The position numbers were made by a program, and so were the translations under genes. A DNA stretch of 64,000 bases, taken from NCBI RefSeq assembly GCF_002163715.1, contig NZ_CP015698.1, forward strand, positions 3,919,674 to 3,983,673. Reading direction: 5' to 3'. Of the stretch, positions 1 through 9,500 are shown one piece after another (the first letter of the stretch is position 1; the number at the start of each line of letters is the position of its first letter). The notes under the pieces are model-generated. The model saw only the letters and a program-made list of their open reading frames with translations, was not told the DNA's origin and did no database searches. The DNA comes from Curvibacter sp. AEP1-3. GTDB lineage: Bacteria; Pseudomonadota; Gammaproteobacteria; Burkholderiales; Burkholderiaceae_C.

Positions 1-140
1 GACTGAACTCGGGTGCCAGGGGCTTGTGTGTTGGACGTAATGTGTTCCAGAACGCCCATCCGGAGAAGTTCCTGACTGCGCTGGGCTTGCGAGCGGCAAG
101 GCAGTCTGACCAGAGCCTATCCCTAGTCAGAGCACTTTGA
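1..140 (+). CDS. C-terminal end of a DhnA-type class I aldolase (GriI-like), partial
   Basis: An open frame enters from the left edge and stops with TGA at 138-140, about 45 codons. Its translation contains GARGLCVGRNVFQ followed by a short helix, which is the C-terminal phosphate-binding signature of DhnA/FbaB-type aldolases (GA-G--xGRN-FQ). In actinomycetes a member of this family (GriI) joins aspartate semialdehyde to dihydroxyacetone phosphate, and GriH (DHQS-II family) then forms 3-amino-4-hydroxybenzoate. A DHQS-II gene closes this same cluster at 29959-31326, which makes the GriI reading attractive. The stop lies 25 bases before the next gene, in the same direction, so it is probably the first seen gene of the operon. 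Most of the protein is outside the window; other aldolases of the family (FBP aldolase, LsrF) cannot be excluded. Confidence 0.72.
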   Translation, partial: LNSGARGLCVGRNVFQNAHPEKFLTALGLRAARQSDQSLSLVRAL

Positions 141-165
141 TGTACGGACGAGAGGACCGAACGCA

Positions 166-1818
166 ATGAGCCAGCACAGCGACGATCAGCATACCTCCGT
201 CCTCAGCGTTGCGCAGCGCTATTGGCTAAAACTGAATCCAGCCCTGGGTGCTGGCAACTTCCTGCATGTTGCGCACGGTCTCAACACCGCATCGGACGTG
301 CCGCTGGTGTGGACCGACGAGCCGTTCAACTTGGGCGGGCAGGCGGTCGAAGGGCCGCTATCGCTGAGCCAGCTGAAGGCGGGCGCCGATGCCCTGGCCC
401 GCTGGTACGTGAGCCACGGCGTGCGTGCGAAGGACCCAGTGGGCGTCTACGGCAGCAAAGGGCTGCACTACCTGCTGCACTACGTGGGGCTGACCGCGCT
501 GGGGGCGATCCCGGTCCTCGTGAACGGGGCGATGCCGCGGGCCATGGCGCTGGCGCACATGCGCCGCGTCGGTGCGGTGGGCGCGGTGGCCGACCAGGCG
601 CAGCACGCGGCGCTGGCCGAGATCGCAACCGCGGGCGAGTTCAGGTTCCTGGCCCGCATGGACCAGATCGTGCCGCCGGGCGACGAGCAGCCGCTGCCGC
701 AGCCGTACCCGTTCGTCCATGACGACCTCGACCCGGTGATGATCACCCACAGCTCTGGGACGACCGGGGTGCCCAAGCCGGTCCTGCTGCAGCACGGCAA
801 GTGGTTCCATGGCCTGCGCCACCTGCTCGGCCTGCCCGCGGCGCAGGGCGCCGAGCGCTACCTGTCGTGCCTGCCGGTGTCGCACAACGCGGCGATCGCC
901 TATGCGATGCATGCCATCCTGTGCGGCGCTGCACTGATGGTCGTGTCCCAGCAGCGCGCGGACGTGTTGCTCGACAGCATTGAGCGCTTCAAGCCTTCGA
1001 CGGTGGTCTCGTTCCCGGCGAACTATGTGGCGATGGTGGCCAGCGGCCTCGAGGGCCGCGCCCTGGAGTCGGTCAACAACTGGATCAACAGCGGTGATGC
1101 CGCGCACGAGGCCCACATCCGCCAGCTGGTGCGCCACGGCCACCATTACCGGGGCGCGCAGCGGGTGAAGGGCTCGCAATTCATCGACGGCCTCGGCTCG
1201 TCAGAGATGGGCCACTCGAGCTTCCGGGTGGTCTACACCTCGGCCGACCAGAACTTCGATCGCTGCGTCGGCCTGCCGCAGGAATGGGTCGATGCCCGTG
1301 TGCTGGGCGAGGACGGCCGCGAGCTGCCGGTCGGCCAGGTCGGCCGGCTGGGCATCAAGTCGCCCAGCGTGACCAGCGGCTACTGGAACGACTCGCTGCT
1401 CACCCACCGCAGCCAACTGGCCGGCTACTGGCTCACCGGTGACCTGGTCTACAAGGACCGGATGGGCTGCTTCTTCCACGTCGACCGGACGACCGACCCG
1501 ATCCGCACCGAGCAAGGCACGCTGTACAGCCTGCAGACCGAGGAGCTGATCCTGAAGATCTGCCCGGAACTGCTCGACTGCACGGTGCTGGGCCACCCGG
1601 TCGGCGAGCACTTCGAGCCGGTCGTCTACGGCTACCCGTACCCCGGCGGCTCGGTTGACGAGGCGGCGCTGCTGGAGCGCATGAACGCCGAGCAGCAGCG
1701 GCTGGGCCGCCCCGCGCTGGTGAGGCTGAAGCAGGTCGATGCGGCCGACATCCTGGTGGGTGTCACCGGCAAGGTCACCAAGCAGGCGATGCGCCAGTGC
1801 ATGGCCGAGACCGCCTGA
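166..1818 (+). CDS. Stand-alone AMP-dependent acyl ligase (adenylating enzyme)
   Basis: A 550-residue ANL-superfamily enzyme. The phosphate-binding loop HSSGTTGVPK starts near residue 195, the adenylate-binding TGD lies near residues 425-427, and the C-terminal catalytic lysine is in GVTGKVTK (about K536). It would activate a carboxylic acid as its adenylate and pass it to CoA or a carrier protein. No carrier domain is attached. It directly follows the aldolase tail and precedes the megasynthases, so a role in loading an unusual acid, possibly an aminohydroxybenzoate, is reasonable but inferred. A purine-rich site (GAGAGGA) sits upstream of the ATG. The true acceptor cannot be told from sequence. 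Confidence 0.85.
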   Translation: MSQHSDDQHTSVLSVAQRYWLKLNPALGAGNFLHVAHGLNTASDVPLVWTDEPFNLGGQAVEGPLSLSQLKAGADALARWYVSHGVRAKDPVGVYGSKGLHYLLHYVGLTALGAIPVLVNGAMPRAMALAHMRRVGAVGAVADQAQHAALAEIATAGEFRFLARMDQIVPPGDEQPLPQPYPFVHDDLDPVMITHSSGTTGVPKPVLLQHGKWFHGLRHLLGLPAAQGAERYLSCLPVSHNAAIAYAMHAILCGAALMVVSQQRADVLLDSIERFKPSTVVSFPANYVAMVASGLEGRALESVNNWINSGDAAHEAHIRQLVRHGHHYRGAQRVKGSQFIDGLGSSEMGHSSFRVVYTSADQNFDRCVGLPQEWVDARVLGEDGRELPVGQVGRLGIKSPSVTSGYWNDSLLTHRSQLAGYWLTGDLVYKDRMGCFFHVDRTTDPIRTEQGTLYSLQTEELILKICPELLDCTVLGHPVGEHFEPVVYGYPYPGGSVDEAALLERMNAEQQRLGRPALVRLKQVDAADILVGVTGKVTKQAMRQCMAETA

Positions 1819-1848
1819 TCCCGATCAGGCGACAACGAAGGATTCACG

Positions 1849-2316
1849 ATGATGGCAAAGCAACACGTTTTCGAATGCGAAGGTCAATGGAACGGCGCGC
1901 TGATGCGCGGCAACGGCCAATTCCGGGCCGGTACGCTCCATGGTGAGTATTCGGTCCCGCGAGAGATGACGGGCCCGGGCGTGGGGACCAACCCCGAAGA
2001 GCTGCTCGTCGCCGCGGCCCACACCTGCTACCTGATGACCTTGTCGGCATTGCTGGGCGCCGAGGGCGTCAGCTACACCGAGCTGTCCAACCGCACCAGC
2101 GCCGTCTTCGATAGCACGCCGCAAGGCCCGGTGCTGGTCGCCGTGCGGCACGCGCCCGTCGTGCGGATGGCGCCCGATGCCCGCATGCTCTTCGGCGGCA
2201 CGGTGCAAAGCTGCATGCTGCAGGCCGAGACGGCCTGCATGGTGGCCAAGACGATGGCGGGCAACGTCACGGTGAAGGTGCAAGGGCGCGTCGAAGCCGC
2301 GCTTGAGATCGCCTAG
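1849..2316 (+). CDS. OsmC-family protein
   Basis: 155 residues with the OsmC/Ohr fold pattern: an N-terminal strand region (residues 1-45), then GTNPEELLVAAAHTCYLMTLSALL with the first cysteine, and a second cysteine in the C-terminal helix (AETACMVAKTM). Paired cysteines in OsmC proteins reduce organic hydroperoxides. Here the second Cys context differs from the usual Ohr/OsmC CP motif, so the activity may differ. It sits 30 bases after the ligase and 9 bases before the first megasynthase, clearly within the operon. The role may be protection of, or redox chemistry on, a pathway intermediate; that is inference. The alternative in-frame ATG is the very next codon. Confidence 0.82.
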   Translation: MMAKQHVFECEGQWNGALMRGNGQFRAGTLHGEYSVPREMTGPGVGTNPEELLVAAAHTCYLMTLSALLGAEGVSYTELSNRTSAVFDSTPQGPVLVAVRHAPVVRMAPDARMLFGGTVQSCMLQAETACMVAKTMAGNVTVKVQGRVEAALEIA

Positions 2317-2325
2317 GACCTGGCC

Positions 2326-5300
2326 ATGACCAGACTTACAGACTGGCTTCAGACCGCAGCTTCTCGGCTGCGCGCGCCTGAGGCGTCGATCGCCGCACAC
2401 GGCGCCTCGAACGCGACGCCCCGGCCGCCGCTGACCCAGGTGCCCACAGTCGCTTCGTGCGTGCGCGGCCCCGTGCGGCCCTATCCGTTCGACCAACGTC
2501 TGGAGCGGCTCTATTTCGCCGATAGCGCGGCGTGGCTGGACCGGGTGGCGCTGATCGACTCACCGGCACCCGGTGTTCGCCGTGAACTCAGTCACCGTGA
2601 GATCGGTCACCGGGTGGTGGTGCTGGCCCATCGGTTGCACGCCGCGGGCGTGCAACCGCAGCAGACCGTGGCGGCTAATGTCGAGCGCACGAGCGAGCTG
2701 GTGGTCGTCATCCTCGCGACCTGGCTGGTCGGGGCGGTCTACCTGCCGCTGGACCGGGCGTTCCCGCCAGCCTACCTGGCCTCGCTGTGCGAGATCGCCA
2801 AGCCGAGCATGGTGGTGACACGTGGCGGCGACGCCGCCGAGCTGGGCGCCACCGGAGTCCCGTGCCTGGACCTGGCGTCGATCAATTTCGCCGCGGTGTC
2901 CGGTGCGGGCGGCGCCGGCCTCGAGCCTTTCGCGCAGGTCTCGCCTGATGCGCCGTCGCTTCTCATGTTCACCTCCGGCTCGACGGGCCAGCCCAAGGGG
3001 GTCATGCACAGCCAGCGCCAGCTGATCAACCGGCTGCACTGGATGTGGGAGGACTACCCCTACGAGCCCGGCGACGTGCAGGGGCAGCGGTCCCCGATGA
3101 ACGTGATGCCGTCGATGTGGGAGCTGCTCGGCGGCGTGCTCGCCGGCGTGCCGACGGCGCTGGCGCCCGACCGGGTACTGCGCGAGCCCAGCGCCTTATT
3201 CGGCTGGTTCGCTGAACAGGGCGTGACCCAGCTGACGCTGACGCCGCCGCTGATCAAGCTGCTGCTCGACCTGAAGCGACGCGGCGCGCAGCACCCGTCG
3301 CGCTTGCGCCGGGTGATCAACGGCGGGCCGATTAGCGCGGCCTTGCAGGACCGCTTTCACGCCGAGTTGTCCGGCGTCAAGCTGCTGCACGACTTCGGCT
3401 GCACCGAAACCAACACCTACCTGCACGACGCGAGGCCGATCGTGCCCGGTGCGGCCGACAGCATGGGCGGCTACCGCCCGATCGCCAACACCACCATCCA
3501 TCTGCTCGACGAGCAGGGCGCGCCGGTCGCGCCCGGCGTCGAGGGCGAGGTCTACATCCACGGCCCGAGCCTGGCGCTGGGATATCTGGGGCGGCCCGAG
3601 CTGAGCGCCGAGCGCTTCATCGCCGGTGGGCCGGCGGGTTGCCGGGTCGAAGGGCATCTGTTTCGCACCGGCGAAATGGCGGTGCTGCAGCCCAACGGTA
3701 CGCTGCGCATGACCGGCCGCTTCGACCACCAGGCCAAGGTCAACGGGTTGCGGGTCGAACTGGAGCATGTCGAGCTGGTTCTGGGCGACCACCCCGGCGT
3801 GTCCGAATGCGCCGTGATGGCTCATGCAACGTCCGAGCTGCACACGCGGCTGACCGCCTTCTGGGTCGCGCGTGAGGGCCAGCCTGCGACCGCCGAGGCG
3901 CTGCAGCAGTTCCTGGCCGAGCGGCTGCCCACCCACATGGTGCCCGGCCACTTCCAGCTGCAATCGGCGCTGCCGCGTCGCCCCAACGGCAAGGTCGACC
4001 GGGTGCTGCTCAAGCAGCAGGCGACGGACACGGCACCTCAGGTCACGGTCGTGGCCGCACCGATCATCGGCGTGTCCTTGCTGCGCGAGGTGGCGGCTGG
4101 CGTGCTGGGTGTTGCGGTGGACCGCATCGACCCGCAGGTCGAGTTTGCCAACCAGGGCTTCGACTCGGCCTTGCTGATGAGCTTCGCCGAGGCCGTCTCG
4201 GCGCGCACCGGCATCGAGTTGCAGGTGGCGAGCTGCTTCGACCACCCGAGCATCGAAGCGCTCGCGCGCCACCTCGGCCCGGGCCAGCTGGCCGGCGGCC
4301 ACCGCTTGCAGGCGGCGCCCGTGCTGCCGGCGGCGCAAGTCGGCATCGCCATCATCGGCATCAGCCTGCGCGTGCCAGGTGCTGCCGACCGGGATGCGTT
4401 CTGGCGCAACCTCGAACACGGGGTCGAGAGCGTCGGCGAGATCCCCGCCGAACGCTGGAACGCCGACGCCTACTACGACCCCGACATCTCCGCCATCGGC
4501 AAGTCCAACAGCAAGTGGGGCGGCTTTCTGCACGATGTCGACCAGTTCGAGCCACTGTTCTTCCACCTGTCGCCGAAGGACGCGGCGGCGATGGACCCGC
4601 AGCAGCGCCTTTGCCTGATGGAATCATGGCGCGCGCTGGAAGATGCGGGATATGCGCCCGACAGCCTGGCCGGCCGGCCGGTCGGTGTCTACATCGGCGC
4701 CCGCGAGCCCGAATACCCGGTGCTGGCCGCGCGCCAGGGGCAGCCCGCGAACGCCGGCCTGATGCTGGGCGGCGACATGTCGCTGATCGCGGCGCGGCTG
4801 TCCTACTTCCTCAACATCGAGGGCCCGAGCGTCGTGGTCGACACCGCCTGTTCGTCGTCGATGACAGCCTTGCACCTGGCCTGCGCCGGCCTGCGGCAGG
4901 GCGACGCCGAGATCGCACTGGCCGGTGGTGTCTGCCTGACGCTGGACCCGTCGTTTTACGTGGCCAGCAGCAAGCTCGGCATCTTCTCGCCGACTGGCCA
5001 TTGCCGCGCGTTCGACGCTGCGGCCGACGGTTTCGTCCACGGCGAAGGTGTAGCCTTCGTGGTGCTCAAGCCGCTAGCCGCCGCGCTGCGCGATGGCGAC
5101 TCGGTGTATGCCGTGATCCGCGGCACCGCGATGAACCAGGACGGCCGCTCCAACGGCATCACCGCGCCCAACGGGCTGGCGCAGACGCGGCTTCAGACAG
5201 GGCTATACCGCAAGCTCGGCGTCGAGCCCGCGAGCATCGGCTATGTCGAGGCCCACGGCACCGGCACTGCATTGGGCGACGTGGTCGAGCTGCAGGCCTT

Positions 5301-6567
5301 GGTGCGCAGCTTCGAATCGGCTCCGCTCGAGCCCCGCTCGGTGGCCATCGGGTCGGTCAAGCCGAACGTCGGTCATCTGACGGCCGCCTCCGGCCTCGTA
5401 GGCGTGATCAAGGCCGCGCTGTGTGTCCACCGTGGTCGGTTCGTGCCGTCGATCAACTACCGCGAGCCCAATCCGAAGATCGACTTCGACCGCACCCCGT
5501 TCTACGTCAACACCGTGGCTCGTCCGTGGCCGACGCCGGTGGGCGATGTGCGCCGGGCGGCGATCAACTCGTTCGGCATCGGCGGCACCAACGGCCACTG
5601 CGTGATCGAGGGCCTTGCTCAGCGGGAGGCCGCGCCGCCGGAGCGGACGCGTTGGCTGCTCGCTCCGGTCAGCGCGCGCACCGAGCGCGCGCTGACCGCC
5701 CGGTTGCGGCAACTGCGCGACTGGATCGACGAGAACCCCGACGTGGCGCTGCACACGGTGGCCTTCACGCTGGCCTGCGGCCGCAGCCGCTTCGCCCACG
5801 GCCATGTCTTCGCCTTCCACGATCGGCAGCAGTTCCGCGCCCAGCTGTATGCGGCGATCGCCGGCCGATCCCATGACGGTGTATGGCCGTTGGCGCCAAA
5901 TGAACAGCGCCGCGCGATCGACCCGTCGGCGCTGGCCGAAGGCGCGCGGCGCTGGCGGCTCGCGCTCGACGCCGAGCCCGATCAGCCGGCCGTCGAACAA
6001 CTCGGCCGTCTGATCGCCGCCGGCTTCGAGCCGCGGTGGGAGGAGTGGTTCGCCCGCAACGAGCGCCGCCGCACCGCGCTGCCCGCCTACCCGTTCGACA
6101 CCGAAAGCTGCTGGCTGTTGCGCCGCGACGTGGCCGTACCGACCCAGGCCGCGCCGGCACCGACCGCGGTCGCACCGCAGCCGGATCGGGCATCGGCCGC
6201 AGCGATCGCAGCCGTCCTCGCGACGGTGCGCACGGGGCTGGCGCAGGAGCTGGGAATGGACCCGGCTGCGATCGACCCGGATGCCGCGCTGTCCAACTAC
6301 GGCATGGAGTCGGTCAAGGCGATCAACCTGCGCTTCGTGTTCGAGGCGCGGCTCGGCGTGGACCTCTCGGTGCAGGACATCGTCAGCGCCGAAACCGCGC
6401 GCGATCTGGCGGTGCTGGCATACGCCCAGTCAGCCAGGTCAGTGGCCCCGCCGGCCGGCGACGCTGCCCGACCCGCCGACCTTGAGCACGCCACCGACGC
6501 CGAACTGATCACGCTGTTTCGGCAGCTGTCGACATCAACCGAACCCGACCTGAGCCATGCAAGTTGA
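2326..6567 (+). CDS. Hybrid NRPS-PKS loading/extension protein: A-PCP-KS-ACP, no AT
   Basis: 1413 residues. Adenylation domain about 55-560: TSGSTGQPKG near 216, GRFDHQAKVNG near 464, catalytic Lys in NGKVDR near 553. A carrier follows (phosphopantetheine Ser614 in GFDS), then a ketosynthase about 670-1100 with Cys842 (VDTACSSS), His977 (EAHGTGT) and His1017 (KPNVGH), the post-KS linker ending in LPAYPF near 1252, and an ACP with Ser1329 (GMESV). There is no acyltransferase, so malonyl must come in trans (27945-28787). The A domain has Met261 where alpha-amino-acid-activating domains have the conserved Asp (Trp265 four residues on), so the substrate is probably not an alpha-amino acid. The ribose-contacting TGD is TGE (Glu450). 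No reductive domain, so the module should leave a beta-keto group. The stop overlaps the next gene by 11 bases. Confidence 0.92.
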   Translation: MTRLTDWLQTAASRLRAPEASIAAHGASNATPRPPLTQVPTVASCVRGPVRPYPFDQRLERLYFADSAAWLDRVALIDSPAPGVRRELSHREIGHRVVVLAHRLHAAGVQPQQTVAANVERTSELVVVILATWLVGAVYLPLDRAFPPAYLASLCEIAKPSMVVTRGGDAAELGATGVPCLDLASINFAAVSGAGGAGLEPFAQVSPDAPSLLMFTSGSTGQPKGVMHSQRQLINRLHWMWEDYPYEPGDVQGQRSPMNVMPSMWELLGGVLAGVPTALAPDRVLREPSALFGWFAEQGVTQLTLTPPLIKLLLDLKRRGAQHPSRLRRVINGGPISAALQDRFHAELSGVKLLHDFGCTETNTYLHDARPIVPGAADSMGGYRPIANTTIHLLDEQGAPVAPGVEGEVYIHGPSLALGYLGRPELSAERFIAGGPAGCRVEGHLFRTGEMAVLQPNGTLRMTGRFDHQAKVNGLRVELEHVELVLGDHPGVSECAVMAHATSELHTRLTAFWVAREGQPATAEALQQFLAERLPTHMVPGHFQLQSALPRRPNGKVDRVLLKQQATDTAPQVTVVAAPIIGVSLLREVAAGVLGVAVDRIDPQVEFANQGFDSALLMSFAEAVSARTGIELQVASCFDHPSIEALARHLGPGQLAGGHRLQAAPVLPAAQVGIAIIGISLRVPGAADRDAFWRNLEHGVESVGEIPAERWNADAYYDPDISAIGKSNSKWGGFLHDVDQFEPLFFHLSPKDAAAMDPQQRLCLMESWRALEDAGYAPDSLAGRPVGVYIGAREPEYPVLAARQGQPANAGLMLGGDMSLIAARLSYFLNIEGPSVVVDTACSSSMTALHLACAGLRQGDAEIALAGGVCLTLDPSFYVASSKLGIFSPTGHCRAFDAAADGFVHGEGVAFVVLKPLAAALRDGDSVYAVIRGTAMNQDGRSNGITAPNGLAQTRLQTGLYRKLGVEPASIGYVEAHGTGTALGDVVELQALVRSFESAPLEPRSVAIGSVKPNVGHLTAASGLVGVIKAALCVHRGRFVPSINYREPNPKIDFDRTPFYVNTVARPWPTPVGDVRRAAINSFGIGGTNGHCVIEGLAQREAAPPERTRWLLAPVSARTERALTARLRQLRDWIDENPDVALHTVAFTLACGRSRFAHGHVFAFHDRQQFRAQLYAAIAGRSHDGVWPLAPNEQRRAIDPSALAEGARRWRLALDAEPDQPAVEQLGRLIAAGFEPRWEEWFARNERRRTALPAYPFDTESCWLLRRDVAVPTQAAPAPTAVAPQPDRASAAAIAAVLATVRTGLAQELGMDPAAIDPDAALSNYGMESVKAINLRFVFEARLGVDLSVQDIVSAETARDLAVLAYAQSARSVAPPAGDAARPADLEHATDAELITLFRQLSTSTEPDLSHAS

Positions 6568-9500
6568 CGACTTCAAGAACCTGTCGTTGCCGGAAAAACG
6601 TCGTGTGCTGGCGATGATGCAGGCGCGGGCGGCAAGCACCAACGTGGCCGTCGATCACCCGGCCGTACCGGCCCCGGCGCGCCAGAACCATCCGCGCCTG
6701 GTGCGGGACGCCGCACCGGCCGACTCGCCGTTTGCGCTCACCGATCTGCAGACCGCCTATCTGGTGGCCAAGGTCAACCCGGTGCGGGTGGACCGGGCCG
6801 GCTGTCACGTCTACCTCGAGCTCGACGTGGACGGAATCGATCCGCAGCGCCTGGAGCGGGCTTGGGCGCAGGTGGCCAAGGCGCACCCGATGCTTCGCGC
6901 GCAGGTGCTGCCCAACGGCATGCAACGCATCGTCAGCGACCGCTCTCTGCCGACGTTCGGCGTGGCCGACCACCGCGACAACGCGGTCGCTGCGCAGCGC
7001 TGTATCGAGCGCGTGCGAGACGAGCTCTCGCATCGCCTGTACATGCCCGGCGACTGGCCACTGTACGAGATTTGCGTGACGCAACTGCCCGAGGGCGCGT
7101 CGCGCATCCACGTGAGCATGGACTCGTGGATTGTCGACGCCCACAGCGCCGAGCAGATCTACGCCCAGTGGCAGGCCTGCTACGAACAGCCGGACCAGGC
7201 CCCGGCCGCGCCCGACGTCCGCTTCAGGGACTTCATCCACAGCATGAAGGCGTTCCGCACGTCCGACGGGCATGCGCGCAGCCTGGCCTACTGGAAGCGG
7301 CGCTTGGCCGACATCCCCGATGGCCCCGCGTTTTCGTGGTCGGACGTGATCGACAAGGCCCCCGTGAATCCACGAAACCGCCGGCGGTACGTGGCCACCG
7401 TGCCGCAGGCGCAGTGGGCGAAGCTGCAGGCGCTGTTCGCGCAGCGCAAGCTGTCGGCCACCGCGGGCGTGCTGGTCGTGTTCTGCGACGTGCTGCGCGG
7501 CTGGACGACCAGCGACCGCTTCGGCCTGGTGCTGACGCTGCAGAACCGGCCGCCGATGCATGCCGACATCCAGCGTGTCGTGGGCCCGTTCACGTCCAGC
7601 GCGATGTTCGCTGCCGACCGCGTCGATGGCGAAACCCTGGGCGAGCGGGCACGCCGCTATGGCGAGCAGTTGCTCGAGGCGCTGGACCACGGGCACGTCG
7701 GCGCGATCGAGGCCTGGCGCAGCCTGGGCCCGGACCGACCGCAGCGCAACGACCGCGTGGTCTTCACCAGCCTGTTGGCCGCCGGTGGCGCGGCGGGCGA
7801 GCAAGCCGGCTGGATGCAGCGCAAGGTCTTCGGCTCGGCGCAAACGCCGGGCACGGCACTGCATTGCCAGCTGCGCGCGGTGCACGGAGCGCTGGAAATC
7901 ACCTTCGATGCGGTGCCCTCGTGGTTCAAGGATGGCGTGGTCGAGCGCATGCTTGAAGCTTTCCAGTCGACGCTGCAGGCGCTGGCCGACGAGCCCGCGT
8001 CGTGGGACCGCACGTCGCTGGCTCGCGGCCGCGCTGCGGCGGCGAATGCACCGGCCACGGCCACCAGCGTGCCGATGACGCTGCTGCAGCAAGGCTATCT
8101 CGCCGAGCGCATCCGGCACCCACGCCAGGCCAGCGGCTACATCTTCCGCTCGTTCCGGTGCGAAGCCTTCGAGCCCGCGCGTTGGCAGCAGGCGTTGGAT
8201 GCATTGCTGGCCGATCACCCGATGCTGAAGGCCTATGCGAGCCCGCGCGGCACGCTGGAATGCCCCGCCGCGGTGGCGGCGTACGCGATCCCGGTCGCCG
8301 ACGCGTCGGACGTCCAGGCCCAGACCCGCGCGATGCTGCAGGACTTCGTCGCCGACCGCGGCTGGCCCGCCTTCCGCCTGCGCCTGCTGCGCCAGGCGGA
8401 CGGTTCGGCCCTGCTGCTCAGCCTGCTCGACATGGCAGCGTTCGACGCCCATTCGGCGTGGAGCTTCTACCGCGAACTGATCGGCCGCGCGCAAGGTGCG
8501 GCGGGCACGGGTGAATCGAGCGGCTGGAAGCCCTTCTTGCTGCAACGCGGTGCCGCGCGGGGCAGTGAGGCCCACCGGCGCCACTGGGCCGCACGCTGGG
8601 CCGATCTGCCGGCAGGCCCGCGCCTGGCCGCCCCGCGAGCTTCGTCGGCCAGCGCGACCGATACCCACGCCACGACGCGCTGGACGCACACCTGCGCCGA
8701 CACCGGGCCGCTGGACGCGTGGGCATCGGCGCACGGCGTCAGCCTCGAAGCCGTGCTGCTCGCCGCCTATGCCCGCGCGCTGCCGAACGACCTGCAGCCA
8801 TTCGCGCTGGGTGTCGTCGACTACGGCCTGCGCCAGGCGGGCGGCTCACCGTTGATCGGCTTTGGCGATGCCACGCGCTTCGCCTGGGCGACGGCGTCGG
8901 CCGATCGTTTGTCCATCGCGCTGCTGGCCCTCGCCACCGCGTTCGATCGCGAACTGGCGGCGGATCGCCAGCATGCCGATGCCGAGCCGTTCCACGCGTT
9001 GCGCGCCCATCTCGCATCAGGCCACCCCGCCGTCGTGCGCTCGGCCGTGATGACGAACTGCCTCGACGTGCCGGCCCCAGCGTTCCGCGGCGTCACCGAA
9101 GTGGATGTCGCGTCGGACACGCCGGGCGTGGCGATCGACAACATGGTGCAACGCAGCGCCGGCGGCCTGGCCGTCAGCTGGATCGTGCGCCGCGGCCAGG
9201 TCGACTTGGCAGAAGCCCAGCGCTGCTTCGACCGCTATGTCCAGGCGATCGAGTCGCTGGTCGAGACCCCGTCACTGGCCGAAGCGGCCGGCGAGAGGAT
9301 CAGAGCTAACGAGCGCGCGAAGCGTCTCGCGCAACTGGCCCGTTGGAACGCCACCGACGTGCCCTACGACCGTACGGTGTGCCTGCACACGCTGTTCGAG
9401 CGCCGCGCGCGGGCCGAGCCGTTTGCCATCGCCGTGCTGAGCGACGACGAGGTGCTGACCTACGGCGAGCTCGACGCACGCGCCAACCGGCTGGCCAACC

